A stretch of 64,000 nucleotides of DNA from Achromobacter xylosoxidans (GTDB lineage: Bacteria > Pseudomonadota > Gammaproteobacteria > Burkholderiales > Burkholderiaceae_B), in assembly GCF_001457475.1 (NCBI RefSeq), contig NZ_LN831029.1, forward strand, positions 6,324,001 to 6,388,000, written 5' to 3'. The position numbers and the translations under genes are program-made. Below are positions 1 through 9,204 of the stretch, in pieces (position 1 is the stretch's first letter; every line of letters starts with the position of its first letter). The notes below the pieces were generated by a model. It saw nothing but the letters and a program-made list of their open reading frames with translations. It did not search any database and was not told the DNA's origin.

Positions 1-104
1 ATGCGATCGCGATCGCGGAATTGATGGACCCTGATCAGCTGGTTCACCGCTTCATAGAGCGCTTCGGCGTCCCGACTGGCCAGACGTGTTCTTGTTGAAT
101 TCAT
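1..104 (-). CDS. MarR-family-like transcriptional regulator, partial (N-terminus only)
   Basis: The leftward frame opens with ATG at 102-104 and reads MNSTRTRLASRDAEALYEAV before running off the left edge, about 34 codons in all. The segment from DAEALYEAVNQLIRV to QFRDRDR resembles the first helix of MarR-type regulators that I recall from proteobacteria. No DNA-binding helix is inside the window, so the family call rests on this short stretch. It lies just downstream of aioR in the same direction, 33 bases after its stop, so it could be the last gene of the aioX-aioS-aioR transcript or an independent regulator. The ribosome-binding site is weak. Confidence 0.4.
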   Translation of the reverse strand, partial: MNSTRTRLASRDAEALYEAVNQLIRVHQFRDRDR

Positions 105-137
105 TCTTGGTGGCTAAATTAGTTGTTGGTGCCAACG

Positions 138-1487
138 TTATTCGCTTTGGCGCTTCAGGTCAATACCGTAGCGCTTCATTTTTTGCCACAGGTTCTTCCT
201 GGATATGCTCAAGACGTCGGCCGTTTCTTGAATGCGGCCGCCGTGCCGGCGCAACACCTCTTCGATGTACAGCCGCTCACAGATCTGTTGGTAGGCGTTG
301 AGCGTGGCCTCTTCCCCACCTTGCGGCTCATCGTGAAAATGGTCGCCGTCCGGACCTTCAGGAAAGATGTCCCCCGGCAACAAGACGCTGGACTGGCTTA
401 CCAGACAGGCGCGTTCGATCCGGTTATGCAATTCGCGGATATTGCCCGGCCAGGGGTACGCCTGCATCTTGGCCAGTGACAACGGGTGCAGGGTTTTTGC
501 AGGCTCTCCCAGGCGCTCGGCAATGCTGGTGGCAAACCGTTTGGCCAGCCAGAGGATGTCTTCAGGCCGATCGCGCAGCGGCTTTACCTCAAGGGTGACG
601 GTGTTGATCCGGTAGTAAAGGTCTTCCCTGAACAACTTGGCGCTGACCATCTCGGCCAGGTTTCGGTTGGTGGCGCAGACCAGGTCGAACTTGGTGTGGG
701 TGTCGTGTTCGGCGCCCAGTCGGCGGACACGCTTTTCCTGTATCGCACGCAACAGCGCGCCTTGCAGCGCCGGCGATAGCTCTCCGACTTCATCCAGGAA
801 CAGCGTGCCGCCGTCGGCTTGTTCGAAGTAACCCTTGCGTAGCTTGTCCGCACCGGTATAAGCCCCCTTTTCATAGCCGAAGAATTCCGCTTCGGCGATG
901 GTGGAGGCAATGGCGCCGCAGTTCACGGCTACGAACGGCCGCGCGGTAAGGTCCGGCCCCGCCTGGCTGTGGATCAGTCGTGCCAATACCTCTTTGCCAA
1001 CCCCTGACTCTCCAACCAACAGGACGGCCGACGCACGGCCCGCCAGCCGGGGCACCATGCGGCGTAGATTCTGGGCCGCCTGCGACACCCCTAGTTCCGT
1101 ATCGCTTTCCGGCGAGGCCTGCGCCGGGACAACATCGCGCACGGTCTGGATCAGCGTCGCGATGTCAAAAGGCTTGGTCACGTAGTCCTTGACGCCGAGC
1201 TTCAGCAAATCCACGGCCCTTTCCACCGTGGCATAGGCGGTCATCAGGATGAACGGTGGCAATGTACCGCCCTGCGCCACCAACTGTAGATAAAGTTCGT
1301 CGCCATCCAGGTCTGGCAGGCGGACATCGCTGATCACCACGCCATAGGCATTGGCGTGGATGGCCTCCCTTGCCTCATACCCCTTGGAAAACCAGTCGGC
1401 ACGGATTCCCTCCAGACGAAACCTTTCCACAATGGATTCGCCCATGATGGCGTCGTCTTCGATCAAACAGACATATGGCTGTATCAC
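138..1487 (-). CDS. aioR: Sigma-54-dependent response regulator of arsenite oxidase (AioR)
   Basis: This 449-aa protein has three parts. An N-terminal receiver domain carries acidic residues E10-D11-D12, phosphoacceptor D54 in ISDVRLPD, and K in VTKPFD. The central AAA+ domain has Walker A GESGVGKE and the sigma-54 contact loop GAYTGA, a GAFTGA variant with Tyr. The C-terminus is a Fis-type helix-turn-helix (ETADVLSISRKNLWQKMKR). This is the classic NtrC-like architecture. Its start overlaps the stop of the adjacent sensor kinase by four bases, so the two are translationally coupled. Known aio systems use AioR with RpoN to switch on aioBA, and the -24/-12 promoter at 3977-3993 supports that role here. 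Confidence 0.92.
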   Translation of the reverse strand: MIQPYVCLIEDDAIMGESIVERFRLEGIRADWFSKGYEAREAIHANAYGVVISDVRLPDLDGDELYLQLVAQGGTLPPFILMTAYATVERAVDLLKLGVKDYVTKPFDIATLIQTVRDVVPAQASPESDTELGVSQAAQNLRRMVPRLAGRASAVLLVGESGVGKEVLARLIHSQAGPDLTARPFVAVNCGAIASTIAEAEFFGYEKGAYTGADKLRKGYFEQADGGTLFLDEVGELSPALQGALLRAIQEKRVRRLGAEHDTHTKFDLVCATNRNLAEMVSAKLFREDLYYRINTVTLEVKPLRDRPEDILWLAKRFATSIAERLGEPAKTLHPLSLAKMQAYPWPGNIRELHNRIERACLVSQSSVLLPGDIFPEGPDGDHFHDEPQGGEEATLNAYQQICERLYIEEVLRRHGGRIQETADVLSISRKNLWQKMKRYGIDLKRQSE

Positions 1488-3001
1488 GGCGTCAGCTCCA
1501 AGTTCGTTTTTTCAATGGGTGCGGCGCAAGGCAGTGTGATGGTGAAGGCGGTGTAGCCTTCTTCGCTTATCACTTCGATCGTGCCTTGCAATTGCGTGAC
1601 GATTTGGTAAGTCACCCACAGGCCCAGTCCGCGGGAGCGGCCCTCTGCCCGCCCCGCTCCCCGGGCATCCACCCGGTAAGGCTCAAACAAATGGGGCAGC
1701 ACATCGTGTGGAATGTGCTGCCCGGAATTTGCAATTTCTACTGAAAGGCGGTCGGCGGTTCCGGTCACGGTGCAACTGACGCTACCGCCGCGTTCCACGG
1801 CGTTCTTTGCGTTGATGAGCAGGTTCAAGACCAACTGGCGCACCAGATGCGCGGGCAGCGGCAATTCGTCCCGGGTGGTGACGTCCCACAGCAACGAGGC
1901 GTTCTTCTCCGATAATTCGGGCTCGATCAGCAAGCGCAGATCCTGCCAATCCGTGGTGTGCATGAAGGCCGAATCCAGGCGCGCCTCCACCAGCAAGGCA
2001 CCGACCGTATGCCGAATCTGCATCAAGCCCCGTCGCGTCAGGCCGACTGTTCTTTGGGTTAATTCATCGTAGGAACCGTGCTTTTCCAAGGTATCCAACG
2101 CGTTGAGCATGCCGCCAAGCGGGTTATTGATCTCGTGCGCGACCCCGGCAGCCACTAGGCCTACCGCTGCCAGCCGTTCGGCGGCAATGATTTCCTGTTC
2201 AAGCGCTTCCTGTCGTTCCAGTTGCGTCAGCATGGATGCAAAGCTGCGCCCCAACACCGCGATTTCGTCGCTTCCTTCCTTGCGCAAGGAAAGTCCGATG
2301 TTGGCCGCCGGTTCGCGCCCGACACGCTGAGTCGCCTGGGCCAAAGACAGGAGCGGCCGTGCAATGCGGTTTCCCCATAACCAGCCCAGCGCCAGTAGCA
2401 ACAGCAGCCCGGGAATACTGACCAGCAGCACCTGGCTGACCAGGTCGTACAGGCGCTGGCGCCAGATGCTAGCGTCGTAAGACGCCAGCACGTATCCAGC
2501 CAATCCCGCATCTTCAGACACAACTGCGGCGCCGGCGACTGCCAACGTGGCGTCCAGGCTATCGGGGGTATTGAATACAAAGGTGCGCGGATCGTCACGC
2601 AGGGTTTGCGCCGCAGCAGCCAGCTCGGTGGGCAAACCGGCGCCGGGCGTCAGCACCGGATAGCGATGCGGATCGGATGACGCATACACATGCAAGCTGG
2701 GGTCCAGCACAATGATCGACCGCAAGCCTGGGGCGCCATCTCCTGCCGTGAGCGGTATGCGCAACGCCTCGTAGACCCGCCACAGATCGTCACGCATCAA
2801 GGGTTCGCGCACCGACAAGGATAAAACCTGCGTTAACGCCATCGCGCTTTGCCGCGTGTCTCGCAGCATGCCGACGTAAGCGGTTCGCATCAGCGTCGCG
2901 GTAACCACCAGTTCCGTTACCACGATCGCGGCGGCCAAGGCCAACGGCACCTTGTAGCGATAGCTGATTCTGGACCAGGGGTTCCAACGGGCTGACTTCA
3001 T
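1484..3001 (-). CDS. aioS: Arsenite-responsive sensor histidine kinase (AioS)
   Basis: This 505-aa membrane kinase has an N-terminal transmembrane helix (about 20-40), a periplasmic sensing region and a second helix around 190-210 (LLVSIPGLLLLLALGWLWG). A HAMP linker follows, then the dimerisation/phosphorylation box AAGVAHEINNPLGG and a C-terminal ATPase domain with an N-box (LLINAKNA) and a G-box (GLGLWVTYQI). It lies between aioX and aioR with four-base overlaps on both sides, so the three form one translationally coupled unit. In characterised systems AioX binds arsenite and hands the signal to AioS, which phosphorylates AioR. The function is inferred from this order and the domain layout. 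Confidence 0.9.
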   Translation of the reverse strand: MKSARWNPWSRISYRYKVPLALAAAIVVTELVVTATLMRTAYVGMLRDTRQSAMALTQVLSLSVREPLMRDDLWRVYEALRIPLTAGDGAPGLRSIIVLDPSLHVYASSDPHRYPVLTPGAGLPTELAAAAQTLRDDPRTFVFNTPDSLDATLAVAGAAVVSEDAGLAGYVLASYDASIWRQRLYDLVSQVLLVSIPGLLLLLALGWLWGNRIARPLLSLAQATQRVGREPAANIGLSLRKEGSDEIAVLGRSFASMLTQLERQEALEQEIIAAERLAAVGLVAAGVAHEINNPLGGMLNALDTLEKHGSYDELTQRTVGLTRRGLMQIRHTVGALLVEARLDSAFMHTTDWQDLRLLIEPELSEKNASLLWDVTTRDELPLPAHLVRQLVLNLLINAKNAVERGGSVSCTVTGTADRLSVEIANSGQHIPHDVLPHLFEPYRVDARGAGRAEGRSRGLGLWVTYQIVTQLQGTIEVISEEGYTAFTITLPCAAPIEKTNLELTP

Positions 3002-3936
3002 GCAGAATCTCGTGCCGGGTTTTCGCCCGCTGACGTGCGCACCAACCCACGGATACCGTCGTACAGGCTATCGGCCCCCTCAACAAACCGATCGAGGAAT
3101 AGGCGCTTGAGTATCAAGCGGCCATCCGAACGCGCGTGCATCTGGAGCAAAGCATCGCGCAGCGCAAGCGCGGTGTCGTCGGCAACATGCTCGCCGACCA
3201 CGATGGGCGGAAACCCATATTCCGGGGATCGCCATGCGACGCGGGTGCCGGCGGCGCGCGCGCCATGTTGCGACGCAATGCTGTCCCAGACGTATCCATC
3301 GACCGCCCCGCCGCTGGCCAGCCCCGCCGCGACCGCCTCCACAACTTTGCTGTGCGCAAAGGTGAAGAAAGCCTTGCTGAAAAACCGTAGCGGGTCCTGA
3401 TGCTCGGCAAGCAGTTCCGTCCGAGGCACCAGAAAGCCGGAATTAGAAAGTGGGTCGCTGTAGGCGAAGACCCGTTCGCGCAAGCCTGCAATTCTTGCCG
3501 TGCTTCGGTCCTCCTTGGGCACGATCAGGTACGACCGGTACTGCGGTTTGCCTTGGTACTGCGGCACCACCAGCAGCTTGAGCTTATCGGCGTTCAAGAC
3601 GTAGGGGTAGCCACAGATCCATGCCGCGTCGATCTGGCCGCGCAACAGCAGGTCCACGATTTCCCCGTAGCTGCGTCGTTGGACGAACTGAATGTCCTGC
3701 TTAAGCGCTGCTTGAAGATCGGCCCGCCAGATATCCAGCAGTTGGAGCTGGTCGTCCAGGAACACCGCGGTCGTGCCTAACAGAAGCGGCGCGGACGCCG
3801 CTGCGTTGCGCGGCAAGGTACAGGCCGCGATAGACGCTACGCCGGCCGCGAGAAAGCTGCGGCGGTTACCGAACGGTAACGCCAGCCCCTGTTGGGGCGC
3901 CTGGACGTTACCTCTCCGGCATCGCGTTGTGCCCAT
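2998..3936 (-). CDS. aioX: Periplasmic arsenite-binding protein (AioX, PhnD-like fold)
   Basis: A PhnD/phosphonate-binding-like solute-binding protein of about 312 aa. I place the start at the ATG at 3936 because a strong AGGAGGAG site lies just upstream. The frame stays open to 4023, but that extension would cover the aioBA promoter. The N-terminus has a Tat-like NRRSFLAAG followed by a possible lipobox (IAAC), so export and perhaps lipidation are likely. With this start, the Cys in DAAWICGYPYV is residue 108, the number reported for the arsenite-sensing Cys of Agrobacterium AioX; the match in position is suggestive only. It starts the aioX-aioS-aioR operon, divergent from aioB. Confidence 0.87.
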   Translation of the reverse strand: MGTTRCRRGNVQAPQQGLALPFGNRRSFLAAGVASIAACTLPRNAAASAPLLLGTTAVFLDDQLQLLDIWRADLQAALKQDIQFVQRRSYGEIVDLLLRGQIDAAWICGYPYVLNADKLKLLVVPQYQGKPQYRSYLIVPKEDRSTARIAGLRERVFAYSDPLSNSGFLVPRTELLAEHQDPLRFFSKAFFTFAHSKVVEAVAAGLASGGAVDGYVWDSIASQHGARAAGTRVAWRSPEYGFPPIVVGEHVADDTALALRDALLQMHARSDGRLILKRLFLDRFVEGADSLYDGIRGLVRTSAGENPARDSA

Positions 3937-3976
3937 GGTCTTGGTCTCCTCCTGTGTAGGGCAGTGCCAGAGACAC

Positions 3977-3993
3977 TTGGCATGCCCTTTGCT
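3977..3993 (+). promoter_or_regulatory. Sigma-54 (-24/-12) promoter of aioBA
   Basis: TTGGCATGCCCTTTGCT matches the RpoN consensus TGGCACG-N4-TTGC with one mismatch. The invariant GG (3979-3980) and GC (3991-3992) are separated by exactly 10 bases. It sits about 55 bases upstream of the aioB ATG, on the strand that reads toward aioB, and next to genes for a sigma-54 activator. Confidence 0.85.
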
Positions 3994-4047
3994 TATCGCT
4001 CTACAGAGTACTGAAGCCGTCATTTCGTTTCAATAGGAAATATCGAC

Positions 4048-4578
4048 ATGTCAGAGCCACAAATCCTTACCCGGCGCGGATTCCTCAAGTTGAGCGGAAC
4101 GGGCGGTGCTGTTGCTGCCGCAACACTCATCCCGATCATGCCCGCCCAAGCCCAACCGGCCACGGCGCCGCACACAGGAACCACGCTGCCCTACCCCGTG
4201 AAGTCCATCGCCGTCGCGCAGAAGCTCACGGCCGACACGCCCCTGCAGTTCGCCTATCCCGACAATGCCTCGCCGTGTACCGCTGTGAAGCTCGGGCATC
4301 CCGTTCCCGGCGGCGTTGGCCCTGACCACGACATCGTCGCGTACAGCACGATGTGCACGCATATGGGCTGCCCCACAGTTTTCGACAACAAAACAAAAAC
4401 GTTCAAGTGCCCGTGCCACTTCAGCGAGTTTGACGCCGAGAAGGCAGGCCAGATGATCTGCGGGCAAGCCACCGAAAACCTCCCACGGATTCTGCTGCGC
4501 TATGACGCCAGTTCGGACGCGATATCCGCGGTTGGGGTCGAAGGCTTGATCTACGGCCGCCAGGCCAACATTCTGTAA
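4048..4578 (+). CDS. aioB: Arsenite oxidase small subunit, Rieske [2Fe-2S] protein (AioB)
   Basis: A 176-aa Rieske protein exported by the Tat route ([10 protein letters not shown], residues 8-17). Cluster ligands are visible as C103-x-H105 in CTHMGC and C121-x2-H124 in CPCHFS. C108 and C123 sit where the stabilising disulfide of Rieske proteins lies, so this is a disulfide-containing type. It pairs with AioA to oxidise arsenite to arsenate in the periplasm and passes electrons toward a c-type cytochrome. An AGGAAA ribosome-binding site precedes the ATG, and aioA follows after 14 bases. First gene of the sigma-54-driven operon. Confidence 0.95.
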   Translation: MSEPQILTRRGFLKLSGTGGAVAAATLIPIMPAQAQPATAPHTGTTLPYPVKSIAVAQKLTADTPLQFAYPDNASPCTAVKLGHPVPGGVGPDHDIVAYSTMCTHMGCPTVFDNKTKTFKCPCHFSEFDAEKAGQMICGQATENLPRILLRYDASSDAISAVGVEGLIYGRQANIL

Positions 4579-4592
4579 GTCGGGAGACGCTC

Positions 4593-7076
4593 ATGTCCGC
4601 ACCCAAAGACCGCATCACCTTGCCGCCGAAGGATGCCGCGCGCACGAATATGACGTGCCACTTCTGTATCGTCGGCTGTGGGTACCACGTTTACAAATGG
4701 CCGGAGCAAAGCGAGGGAGGCCGGGCACCCGAGGAGAATGCGCTGGGCCAGGACTTTCGTCAGCAGCTACCGCCTTTCGCGTTGACGCTTACCCCGGCGA
4801 TGACCAACGTAATCACGCAGCGGGATGGCTCGCGTCACAACATCATGATCGTTCCGGACAAGGAATGCGTGGTCAACAGCGGCTTGAGTTCGACCCGTGG
4901 CGGCCGGATGGCCAGCTATATGTACACGCCCGATGGCGATGGCAAGGCGCGCCTGAAACAGCCGCGCATGTATGCCGCCGACCAATGGGTGGACGTTCCG
5001 TGGGACAACGCCTTGGCACTGTACGCCGGCCTGCTGAAGAAGGTACTGGATACCGATGGCCCCGAGGGCATTGTGTTCTCCTGTTTCGACCACGGTGGGG
5101 CTGGCGGAGGCTTCGAAAACACCTGGGGCACGGGCAAGCTGATGTTCACCGCGCTCCAGACGCCAATGGTCCGTATCCACAATCGTCCAGCCTACAACTC
5201 GGAATGCCATGCTACGCGCGAGATGGGCATCGGCGAGCTCAACAATGCCTACGAAGACGCCGAGCTTGCCGACGTGCTGTGGTCGATTGGAAATAATCCT
5301 TACGAATCCCAGACCAACTACTTCCTGAATCACTGGATCCCCAATCTGTATGGGCAGACGGTCGAAAAGAAAAAGGCGCGCTTCGCAGGCGAAGAGCTCC
5401 CGGATACCCGCATCGTCTTCGTGGACCCTCGCGACACGCCTTCCATCGCGATCGCCCGCCAAATTGCCGGAAAAGATCGGGTGCTGCATCTGGCGATCGA
5501 ACCTGGCACTGACATCGCGCTGTTCAACGGGCTGTTCACCTACGTAGTTGAACAGGGCTGGGTGGACAAGCCGTTCATCAAGACGCACACGGCGGGATTT
5601 GATGAGGCCGTCAACACGAATCGCATGCCCCTGGAGGAATGCAGCAAGATCACGGGCGTACCGGTCGACGACCTGAAGAAGGCGGCGGAGTGGTCGTACA
5701 AGCCGAAGAAGACAGGGCAGCTTCCGCGCACCATGCATGCCTACGAAAAAGGCATCATCTGGGGCAACGACAACTACGTCATTCAGTCGGCGTTGCTGGA
5801 TCTGGTCATCGCCACGCACAACGTGGGGCGCCGTGGCACCGGATGTGTACGCATGGGTGGGCACCAAGAGGGTTATGCCAGGCCCCCCTACCCTGGCGAC
5901 AAGAAAATCTACATTGACCAGGAACTCATCAAAGGCAAGGGCAGGATGATGACCTGGTGGGGGTCCAACAACTTCCAGACCAGCAATAACGCGCAAGCGC
6001 TCCGAGAGGCGGTGCTCAAGCGATCCGCCATCGTGAAGGAAGCCATGCAGAAAGCGCGCGGCGCTTCAACCGAAGAGATGGTCGACATCATCTATGCGGC
6101 CACGCAACGAGGCGGATTGTTTGTTGCAAGCATCAATCTCTATCCAACCAAACTGGCCGAGGCTGCCCATCTGCTGCTTCCAGCGGCGCACCCGGGCGAA
6201 ACGAACCTGACGTCCATGAATGGCGAGCGGCGCATTCGCCTGTCGCAAAAGTTCACGGACCCGCCCGGGGAAGCGCAAGCGGACTGCCTGATCGCCGCGC
6301 GAATCGCCAACACGCTGAAAGCCATGTACGAGAAGGAAGGCAACAGCAAGATGGCGCAACGTTTCGCCGGATTCGACTGGAAGACGGAAGAGGATGCGTT
6401 CAATGATGGGTTTCGTCGGGCGGGCCAGAAGGACGCGCCGAAGATTGACAGCCAAGGCGGCGATACCGGTCACCTGGTCACGTACGAACGGTTGCTCGCC
6501 GCCGGCAATAACGGCGTTCAGTTACCCGTTCAGGCCTACGCGGATGGGAAGCTCAAAGGCACCGAAATGCTCTACACGGACGGTAAGTTCGACACCGCCG
6601 ACGGAAAAGCTCACTTCAAGCCGGCGCAGTGGAAAGGCCTGCCCGAGCCCGTGGTCGCCCAAAAGAAGATATACAAGTTCTGGTTGAACAACGGCCGCAA
6701 TAACGAGATCTGGCAAACGGCCTATCACGATCAGTACAACAGCTTTGCGCAAGACCGTTATCCGATGGCGTACATCGAGATCAACCCTGCCGATTGCCAG
6801 GACCTAGGCGTGGAGGCTTCAGACGTGGTCGAGGTCTACAACGACTACGGCTCCACCTACGCGATGGTGTACCCGGTGCCTGAAATAAAGCGCGGCCAGA
6901 CGTTCATGATGTTCGGCTACGTCAACGGAATCCAAGGCGACGTCACGACCGAATGGACCGACCGCAACATCATTCCTTACTACAAAGGCACCTGGGGGAA
7001 TATCCGGAAAGTTGGCTCCGTCGAGGAGTTCCGGAACACCATCAGTTTCAAGAGCCGCCGATTCACCCTGGGCTGA
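4593..7076 (+). CDS. aioA: Arsenite oxidase large subunit, molybdopterin enzyme (AioA)
   Basis: An 827-aa molybdopterin oxidoreductase of the DMSO-reductase superfamily, about the usual AioA length. The N-terminal [3Fe-4S] site is C22-x2-C25-x3-C29 (CHFCIVGC), with a Ser-rich stretch near residue 100 ([10 protein letters not shown]) where other family members have a fourth Cys. That feature separates AioA from most relatives. No signal peptide is present; it is presumably carried across the membrane with Tat-targeted AioB. It binds the Mo-bis(pyranopterin) cofactor and performs As(III) to As(V) oxidation. The nearby moaA supports cofactor supply. The gene appears intact. Confidence 0.96.
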   Translation: MSAPKDRITLPPKDAARTNMTCHFCIVGCGYHVYKWPEQSEGGRAPEENALGQDFRQQLPPFALTLTPAMTNVITQRDGSRHNIMIVPDKECVVNSGLSSTRGGRMASYMYTPDGDGKARLKQPRMYAADQWVDVPWDNALALYAGLLKKVLDTDGPEGIVFSCFDHGGAGGGFENTWGTGKLMFTALQTPMVRIHNRPAYNSECHATREMGIGELNNAYEDAELADVLWSIGNNPYESQTNYFLNHWIPNLYGQTVEKKKARFAGEELPDTRIVFVDPRDTPSIAIARQIAGKDRVLHLAIEPGTDIALFNGLFTYVVEQGWVDKPFIKTHTAGFDEAVNTNRMPLEECSKITGVPVDDLKKAAEWSYKPKKTGQLPRTMHAYEKGIIWGNDNYVIQSALLDLVIATHNVGRRGTGCVRMGGHQEGYARPPYPGDKKIYIDQELIKGKGRMMTWWGSNNFQTSNNAQALREAVLKRSAIVKEAMQKARGASTEEMVDIIYAATQRGGLFVASINLYPTKLAEAAHLLLPAAHPGETNLTSMNGERRIRLSQKFTDPPGEAQADCLIAARIANTLKAMYEKEGNSKMAQRFAGFDWKTEEDAFNDGFRRAGQKDAPKIDSQGGDTGHLVTYERLLAAGNNGVQLPVQAYADGKLKGTEMLYTDGKFDTADGKAHFKPAQWKGLPEPVVAQKKIYKFWLNNGRNNEIWQTAYHDQYNSFAQDRYPMAYIEINPADCQDLGVEASDVVEVYNDYGSTYAMVYPVPEIKRGQTFMMFGYVNGIQGDVTTEWTDRNIIPYYKGTWGNIRKVGSVEEFRNTISFKSRRFTLG

Positions 7077-7103
7077 TTTTCAACAAAAGGAGCATTGCCC
7101 CTC

Positions 7104-7433
7104 ATGCGTATCACCAAGCTGTTCGTGTCGGTTGGGTTGGCATCCGCCAGCCTGACCTGTGTTGCGGCCCCGGACGCCACAATCCAAGCGATCTTGACCA
7201 AGAACAATTGCCTGGCGTGCCACGCGGTTGACCGCAAGGTCGTCGGCCCCTCATACAAGGACGTGGGCGCCAAGTTCAAGGACGAACCCGGCGCCGCTGC
7301 CCTGCTGCTAGGGAAAATCAAGAATGGCAGTGCGGGCACCTGGGGACCTGTGCCGATGCCGCCGAACCCCGGAATTTCAGCCGAGGACGCGAAAAAGGTC
7401 GTCGACTGGATACTTGCCGGCGCGCCAGGCTGA
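7104..7433 (+). CDS. Periplasmic c-type cytochrome, probable AioBA electron acceptor
   Basis: A 109-aa class I cytochrome c with an N-terminal signal peptide (MRITKLFVSVGLASASLTCV). The heme site is C36-L-A-C39-H40 and the likely axial Met is M85 in GPVPMPPNP, which resembles the c551/c552 group. I chose the ATG at 7104, which has an AAGGAG site at optimal distance, over an in-frame TTG at 7095 lying two bases after that site. It follows aioA by 27 bases and is probably cotranscribed. It most likely takes electrons from AioB to a terminal oxidase. Confidence 0.9.
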   Translation: MRITKLFVSVGLASASLTCVAAPDATIQAILTKNNCLACHAVDRKVVGPSYKDVGAKFKDEPGAAALLLGKIKNGSAGTWGPVPMPPNPGISAEDAKKVVDWILAGAPG

Positions 7434-7441
7434 CGCAGAAC

Positions 7442-8536
7442 ATGATCGAAGCTCCACTTTTGGATCGCCGCAAATCTCCTTCGCTACGGTCAACATCGAC
7501 CGCCTCGTCAGGCATGGACGGCCCGCCCGAAGACCGGCACGGTCGGCCTCTGCATGACTTGCGCATTTCGGTCATAGACCAGTGCAATTTTCGTTGCACC
7601 TACTGTATGCCCCGAGATCAGTTCGGCGCGGATCATTCATTCCTGCGCCGCGAAGAGCTGCTGACTTTTGATGAGATTGAGAGAGTCGCAAGCGCCTTCA
7701 TCAGCCTGGGCGTACGTAAGGTCAGGGTCAGCGGGGGTGAACCGCTGCTGCGCAAAGACGTGGAGCATCTTATTGCGCGACTGGCGGCGTTGCGTACGCC
7801 GTCCGGCGCGCCGATTGATCTGGCCATGACCACCAACGGGTCTTTATTGGCACGCAAGGCCCGGGGGCTGGCCGCCGCCGGGTTGCGGCGTCTGAACGTC
7901 AGCCTTGACGCGCTTTCGCCGTCCATCTTTGCGCGGGTCGCGGACACGACTGCTTCCGTGGATGATGTATTGGCGGGTATAGCCGCAGCCCAGGCTGCGG
8001 GCATCCCGCACATCAAGATAAATATGGTGGTGCACCGTGGTGTGAATGACGATCAGATCCTGCCGATGGCCCGGCGCTTTCGCGGAACCGCGCACGCGCT
8101 GCGCTTCATCGAATTCATGGATGTCGGTGCGACCAACGGTTGGAATGCCTCGGCCGTCCTGCCGTCCGACGAAGTCCTAAAGAGAATACATGCCGTTTTC
8201 CCGTTGACACCCTTGGCGCCTACGGTGCGCGGCGAAGTCGCCCGCCGCTGGGCTTACCAAGACGGTCAAGGAGAAATCGGTTTGATTTCTAGCGTCAGCC
8301 ACCCATTCTGCGGCGATTGCTCAAGGGCAAGGCTCTCGGCCGACGGCAAGCTCTATACCTGTCTGTTTGCCGAACAAGGCGATGACATACGTTTGCAATT
8401 GAGGTCGGAGTCGAATCCACAAATGCTGATCAACGGCTTGGCTGAGCGGTGGCGATCCCGCAACGATCGATACTCAGAGGTTCGAACGTCACAACCACGC
8501 CAACACAAGATCGAGATGAGCTACATCGGCGGCTAG
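7442..8536 (+). CDS. moaA: GTP 3',8-cyclase, molybdenum cofactor biosynthesis protein A
   Basis: A 364-aa radical-SAM enzyme. The N-terminal cluster motif is C48-x3-C52-x2-C55 (CNFRCTYC). The C-terminal cluster region contains FCGDCSRARLSADGKLYTC, and the chain ends in the Gly-Gly tail typical of MoaA. It catalyses the first step of molybdopterin synthesis. It follows the cytochrome gene by eight bases, which suggests a dedicated cofactor gene in the aio operon. A second in-frame ATG at 7514 would remove a poorly conserved 24-residue leader, so the start is uncertain. Its 3' end overlaps the convergent arsR by four bases. Confidence 0.93.
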   Translation: MIEAPLLDRRKSPSLRSTSTASSGMDGPPEDRHGRPLHDLRISVIDQCNFRCTYCMPRDQFGADHSFLRREELLTFDEIERVASAFISLGVRKVRVSGGEPLLRKDVEHLIARLAALRTPSGAPIDLAMTTNGSLLARKARGLAAAGLRRLNVSLDALSPSIFARVADTTASVDDVLAGIAAAQAAGIPHIKINMVVHRGVNDDQILPMARRFRGTAHALRFIEFMDVGATNGWNASAVLPSDEVLKRIHAVFPLTPLAPTVRGEVARRWAYQDGQGEIGLISSVSHPFCGDCSRARLSADGKLYTCLFAEQGDDIRLQLRSESNPQMLINGLAERWRSRNDRYSEVRTSQPRQHKIEMSYIGG

Positions 8537-9012
8537 GTAGCCGCCGAGGCGCCAGCATTTTTCTTGGCGCCACGAAGCGGCTTCTTATTCGGGATGATGT
8601 CGCAGTCGCAGTGACCCGCCAGCGCAGCGATGACCGGCGCGCACGCCTCGGGGTGGCCATGGCAGCAATCGGTCAACATGAACGACATCAACGAGCCCAT
8701 GACGCCTACGTCGGCACGATATATGATGCTTCGCCCCTGGCGGTCTCCCCAGATCAAGCCCGCGCGGGCAAGCACCGACAGATGCTGCGACACCGTGTTG
8801 TGGGGGCCCTCCACCATTTCCGCGATGGCGCCCGCAGGCACCCCTTCCGGCTCGCGCGCCATCAAAAGGCGAAAAATCTCGAGCCGCGTTGGCTGAGAAA
8901 GGGCGTGGAATGCGCTTAGCGCGTGCTGGAAAGACACTCCGTCCCGAGGTAAATCCGGGTTGAAATGGCTGGCAACCGCTGGGGAAGGCGTGGACGTGCT
9001 GGCGATGGGCAT
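8533..9012 (-). CDS. ArsR/SmtB-family metalloregulator, probably arsenite-responsive
   Basis: A winged-helix repressor with the ArsR core: LSQPTRLEIFRLLM, then the recognition region HNTVSQHLSVLARAGL and a wing (DRQGRSIIYRA). It lacks the alpha3 ELCVCDL Cys box of E. coli ArsR. Instead a C-terminal DCCHGHPEAC contributes three Cys, plus HCDCD further on. This resembles the C-terminal three-Cys arsenite site described for Acidithiobacillus-type ArsR. I place the start at 9012 because the core begins soon after. The frame is open to 9147 with other possible starts, so the N-terminus is uncertain. Convergent with moaA. Confidence 0.8.
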   Translation of the reverse strand: MPIASTSTPSPAVASHFNPDLPRDGVSFQHALSAFHALSQPTRLEIFRLLMAREPEGVPAGAIAEMVEGPHNTVSQHLSVLARAGLIWGDRQGRSIIYRADVGVMGSLMSFMLTDCCHGHPEACAPVIAALAGHCDCDIIPNKKPLRGAKKNAGASAAT

Positions 9013-9204
9013 GGAAATTCGATAAGTCGGTAGTTCTGTATATCCGGACAGACTATATCGCATAGATGACAGATTAGTGTCAGCAACATCTGACATGCTA
9101 AAGCGGCCGCCGCAAAAAAATTGGGGCGAGTGCCAGCCCCCCAGCATCGCCCCGCAAAGTCGTCGACGAATCGACGATGTTGGCCCTACTTATGGTTTTG
9201 GGTA

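Noticed and set aside
3937..4023. N-terminal extension of aioX to the first possible start
   Set aside because: It would overlap the sigma-54 promoter and lacks a ribosome-binding site; the ATG at 3936 has a strong one.
4767..5996. A 409-codon leftward open frame opposite aioA
   Set aside because: It is the shadow of the high-GC aioA gene; no motifs and no ribosome-binding site, while aioA is complete.
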